Part shown: positions 59,996-64,000 of the stretch, one piece after another
Position numbering within the stretch: the stretch's first letter is position 1
How the letters are laid out: every line of letters begins with the position of its first letter
Source of the DNA: Anoplopoma fimbria
Lineage: Eukaryota > Chordata > Actinopteri > Perciformes > Anoplopomatidae
Assembly: GCF_027596085.1 (NCBI RefSeq)
Contig: NC_072458.1
Coordinates: 16,910,433-16,974,432, forward strand
DNA: 64,000 bases
Direction: 5' to 3'
The notes under the pieces: model-generated
The model's input: the letters and a program-made list of their open reading frames with translations, nothing else
Told to the model about the DNA's origin: nothing
The model's database searches: none
Position numbers and translations under genes: made by a program

Positions 59996-62900
59996 AGAAC
60001 AGACAAATCTATATCTTTAGTGAGAGCCTTTTACATTTTTACGTTACCTGAAGACCACAGTAGTCCTTTGACACGCTTGTGAAAAAGTCTTGGAAAGGGA
60101 GGAATGAGCAAAGGGCTATTCTGTTGTTTGCATTCTGCAACCACAATGCTAGATGCCACCAAATCCTCAATACTGTCCCTTTAAAACACCAATCAGCTAA
60201 TAGGCTTACAATTTTAAGGTCTCGAAATTCCCCCCAACATTATCAGCATCCAGGTTTTCACTGATGTGCTCTGATTGGTTTGGAAAATTGTGTGCAATCC
60301 ATGGCTGGATCTTGTGCCACCCTGCCCTCTCCTGTCATCATGAATAAAGGTCATCCCCTTGGGCGTCTACGCTTGATACAGCTAAGGATGGGAGTTCACC
60401 CAGAGGAGCTGGAGCATCACGGAAACCTAGATAACACGGTTGCTCCAGGAAAAGGGTCTTTGTTTTGAGGGGAGATTCCTCAGACTATAATTAGTTACCC
60501 AAAGATCTGCAGAGTGTCAGATATATTTAGGCTAGAAAATTAAACAAAGGTGTCCGAAGTTATGGAATTTGTGAGAGCATGGATTGATAAGATGGAGGTT
60601 TGAGCCAGTGTCTGTGATGTTTATAAGAGGATAAACATTCCTAGCAGGGCTTAAGTTCAGTTTTCCCCCACATGTACAATAATGACATGTTAGTATTGTC
60701 TAGGACCAAGATGGAATTCACTCATTGGAATTAACATTCCTTTGTGAACAAGGTCATTGTAATGGTTTTACCCCCCATATGTTTGGATCAAGAACATGTT
60801 GAAACTGAGAAACAAATCTGATCAGGAGGGAGGCTGAGAAAAAAAGGAAGAATACCAGACACATCTAAAATAAGAACAGATAATATTGTACTGGAGATCA
60901 TTGTACATATAAGGTTATGTTAATGTTTGAAGATTAGCTGCCTTATTGTGTTTACTGTGGGTTGAGCTTTAACCTTTTTCAACAGAAATTTTTAAATAAA
61001 CTTGTATAGATAAATAGATAGACCTAAGAACTACCCTGGAAGTTAACATCACACTGGTTCCTTTGACTTAAAGCTAAATGGGATTTTTCATTGGATTTTG
61101 GATTGCAGAAAATAAACTTGGCAAACACAAGTTTATGATATTTACACAATTTGTTCAGCAATACAATCTTCACAAATGAACACAGTTTTTATGATTTTTG
61201 AAGCCTAAATGCAGTCGCCAGTAGTAAAAAGTTGATGGCTATAAACGACCTACACCACAGTCACATGACTTCCCCTCACCACCACTAACCAAAGGCTGAT
61301 TAGAGTTGGATGTGATGACATTTCGTAGTCTCATTTAGCAACTAACCACTGTCTACTGGCAGATTTTGTATCGTAGAACAAAATATTAAGATATCCATAA
61401 GCCAGACTTACTAACAAAACCCTACTTGTAGTATCCATCATGGCTCCAGATTCCTACTTAAAGTATACGGACTCTATTCAGATTAATCATCCCGTTTCAG
61501 TCTAGTAAAGTAACTGTATAATTTAATATTTCAAAAATGTTCTGTTAAAACAAAAGATATATTTTTAAAAGTGTTGCTGCTTTACTGCCCCCACCTATTT
61601 TTTAAACCATATTTATCCAGGCAACCATCAAGACTGGACATGCAAATGCAGTAACTTTTTTTTTTTTCTTTTTTCTCATTTCCTTCAACAGCCTTTTTGT
61701 TTTTGATTGTTGATTTGTTTTAGTTTGGCAGTTGCCTTGAAAGGTTTGCAACTGAAAGTGAAACTGAAAACTTATGTCATGCCTATATGTTATGTCTCGG
61801 CTCTTGTCAGCTTCCCAGAAAACAACATAAAAAACAAACTATGACGAGAAGTTCCTTGAAAATGTAAAAGTGTCTATTTTGCCTGATACAGTCATGGTAG
61901 TGTTTTTATGCAGTTTCACAAAATGCAATTGTCTTCCAGATTCAGTGGTGATAAATTATTATAACAAACATAATTAGATATTTAATTATTTAATTATTTT
62001 AGAAAAAATAACTTCAATGAGGGCTAATGTGTTTGGCAAAAAAAACAAAAAACTGTTGTAATGATCATTAACGAAAATAGAAAATTAGATTTATATAACA
62101 ATGGAACTTTGAGTGACTTTAATAGACCTTTTTCACAACAGACATTTTGATAAGTCATTGCAGGGAAAGCACAGGTGTAACTAGTAACACTAATGATGGC
62201 TGCATTCCATTTAGATGAGCCTGTTCCAGGAGCAGCTATTGTGCATAATGTCTCATTGTAATGCTCAAAATGTGTGGCGGAAACAGGTGTATAATTCTTA
62301 TCTACATTAAAGTAATGTACTAAATCAGTACTCAAATCTGATGTTTATCTATGTTATCCATTGTTGTCCAAAATCTATTCACCATGAACACACACACGCA
62401 CCTTCCTGCTTCCCCAAATACTCAAAAGAGCACCAAATGTGAATAATTTTGCAGCTGAAATATTTCCTAACAAATGCACTTTTTACACCTTTTTTCTTTT
62501 TTGCTTAATTCTACCCTGACCAGCGGTTTCACTAGAGTACTGAGCCTTTTTCATCATTAGAGTATTAGTATATTTTAGTCCATTGACGTCACCCTGACAT
62601 CCTGGTTCAGCGCATTTTAAACATCATTCCTCAAAGATGGTGGTGATAACTTGTTTCAAAGCAGAGATGGCATACACGGAAAAAGTCCCATTCGTATTTG
62701 GTTACACCTTAAGTGGAGCTGCCAGGATGATAAGATTCAAAATATGCAAAACTGTTGTCTTGAAGTAAAAACAACTTTTGTCACACCATACATAACCGTC
62801 ACTTCTATTTGACCTTCAGAGAAGGTGAGGCTCTGTACTTTAGTATCAGATGACAAATAGTACGTCTTTCTGGGGAAAGGTAAGAAGGTTAATCTCTGCC

Positions 62901-64000
62901 AGTAGGCAAACAAACACTGCTTTGTTGGATGAGCTGTGAGCCGAAGTCTGCGGAGGTTTAGCTCTGCAGGAGTGTGAGCTTCTCCAGAAAATCAAACAAG
63001 CACTGCATGCCTGTTGCCCGTTTCAGTATGATTAATGAATAGATACACTGCATCACATTGATCCACTGCTCACTCTCTGGAAAGTCCAGGAGTTTGCAGA
63101 AGATGTATGGCCCTCGTAATGTTAAATAGGTGAGGAAGCACTTAATAAGCAACTGAGTGGATCCCCCACGTGGAGAGGGATGGGGGTAGGAATTATTAAA
63201 GCATGACTTCCGCGTTTTTGTCTGCAGGTGGAAATGCAAAACAGTTTCCTTTTTCCTTTTTGGAGATTGTCCATGTAGATGACATTACCAATTCATGAGT
63301 CAAGCGATGTCCTGTTGTTCTGAATACAGAACACAAATGCATGACGACGGTGGTGTCGAGTATTAAATATTAATCCCCCCTCTAGATTTGGTAATGCGGC
63401 CTCTCCAGTTCCTGACCTGCATTCAGAGAGGAGTTTGGTCCCTTCTGAACAGGAAGACAGTGTGTAAGGCCACACTCAACCCACCTAAAAGTGTGTAAGT
63501 GTAAAACAAAACAGACAGCTGTGGCCTTGCCTGACTGTGAAGAGTGTTCTTCCAAAGTCTTCCAAAGAAAAGCAGTCGCTGTTTCACAAATTGTTCATAA
63601 CTGGCTTTATCATGAAGGCTGAGGAAGCTGCAAGTCAGTGTGAAACTCACAGACATTCAATCATGCATGGAATGGGTGTTCAGCTGAGGCAATTGCTAGT
63701 CATTATTCTCCTATTTCTGTTCCATCATGACTGACATGTCTATTATGTTGCTTCCTTCTACTGTCAACTATTCAAGAAAAGTATAATAGAAGTTTTAAAA
63801 GTTTTTTTTACAACTCTGACTATACTTCACCTTTAATTGTACAGTATATGGAAATTGTCCTTTATGCATGTTGGTATAATTTGTTCATGTCTCCACTATG
63901 ATTGGATTAGTGTATTATAGATATCATTAAGGAGGAAGCTGTGTGATGTCTGATAAATGTCCATAAGGGATGTCACTTGACTCAGCATTGGTTGGGGTTG
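59996..64000. other. intergenic, no gene recognised
   Basis: Mostly AT-rich single-copy-looking DNA. One minus-strand frame (63239-62958) is protein-like in texture but unrecognised; it is treated as a weak finding, not a gene. Confidence 0.4.

Overview
The window is vertebrate nuclear DNA, almost certainly from a teleost fish. Genes are split by GT-AG introns, the sequence is AT-rich with long CA, AT and ATT microsatellites, and it carries several interspersed repeats familiar from fish genomes: LINE 3' ends ending in a 'gggactaataaaggatta' tail, a short TA-flanked MITE whose ends read 'acagtaccagtcaaaagttt', and the 'tttggactgtgggaggaa' repeat. It shows nothing of bacterial, phage or organellar type: no operons, no CRISPR and no defence island.

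One protein-coding gene could be assembled with confidence. It lies on the minus strand and fills the centre of the window (promoter near 50.3 kb, stop codon at 22,520). I read it as phactr4, a phosphatase and actin regulator. All coding exons join in phase at GT-AG sites into a 1059-residue protein (1074 with an alternative first exon), against roughly 700 residues for the mammalian protein. The domain order is: a basic [10 protein letters not shown] segment and N-terminal RPEL-like motif, a very unusual Arg/Asp/Glu/Lys mixed-charge block encoded in one 1221-bp exon, proline-rich regions, an acidic stretch, the C-terminal RPEL triplet (the first degenerate), and an intact PP1-binding tail ending FHRP. 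The gene has at least two first coding exons (MENP.. and MGHSAS..), and there is a weaker candidate cassette exon.

Region by region: 1-4 kb holds an old local duplication and a long CA repeat. From 4 to 22 kb there is no recognised gene; it holds a recently duplicated 180-bp repeat, a minus-strand LINE tail, common fish repeats at 13.6 and 18.4 kb, and several stretches that look like conserved non-coding elements. From 22 to 42 kb are the phactr4 coding exons. From 42 to 50 kb is its first intron, with a dense nested cluster of LINE tails, a MITE and a 32-bp minisatellite. At 50-51.5 kb the promoter is immediately followed by three more MITE copies and an AT microsatellite. From 51.5 to 64 kb there is no recognised gene, only one fish interspersed repeat at 59.7 kb.

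The most interesting signals are the repeat-built mixed-charge domain inside a PP1/actin regulator, the alternative N-terminus that fits an N-myristoylation motif, the degenerate first RPEL of the C-terminal triplet, and the MITE/LINE cluster crowding the promoter. Species, and whether this is the a or b copy of phactr4, cannot be decided from the window alone.
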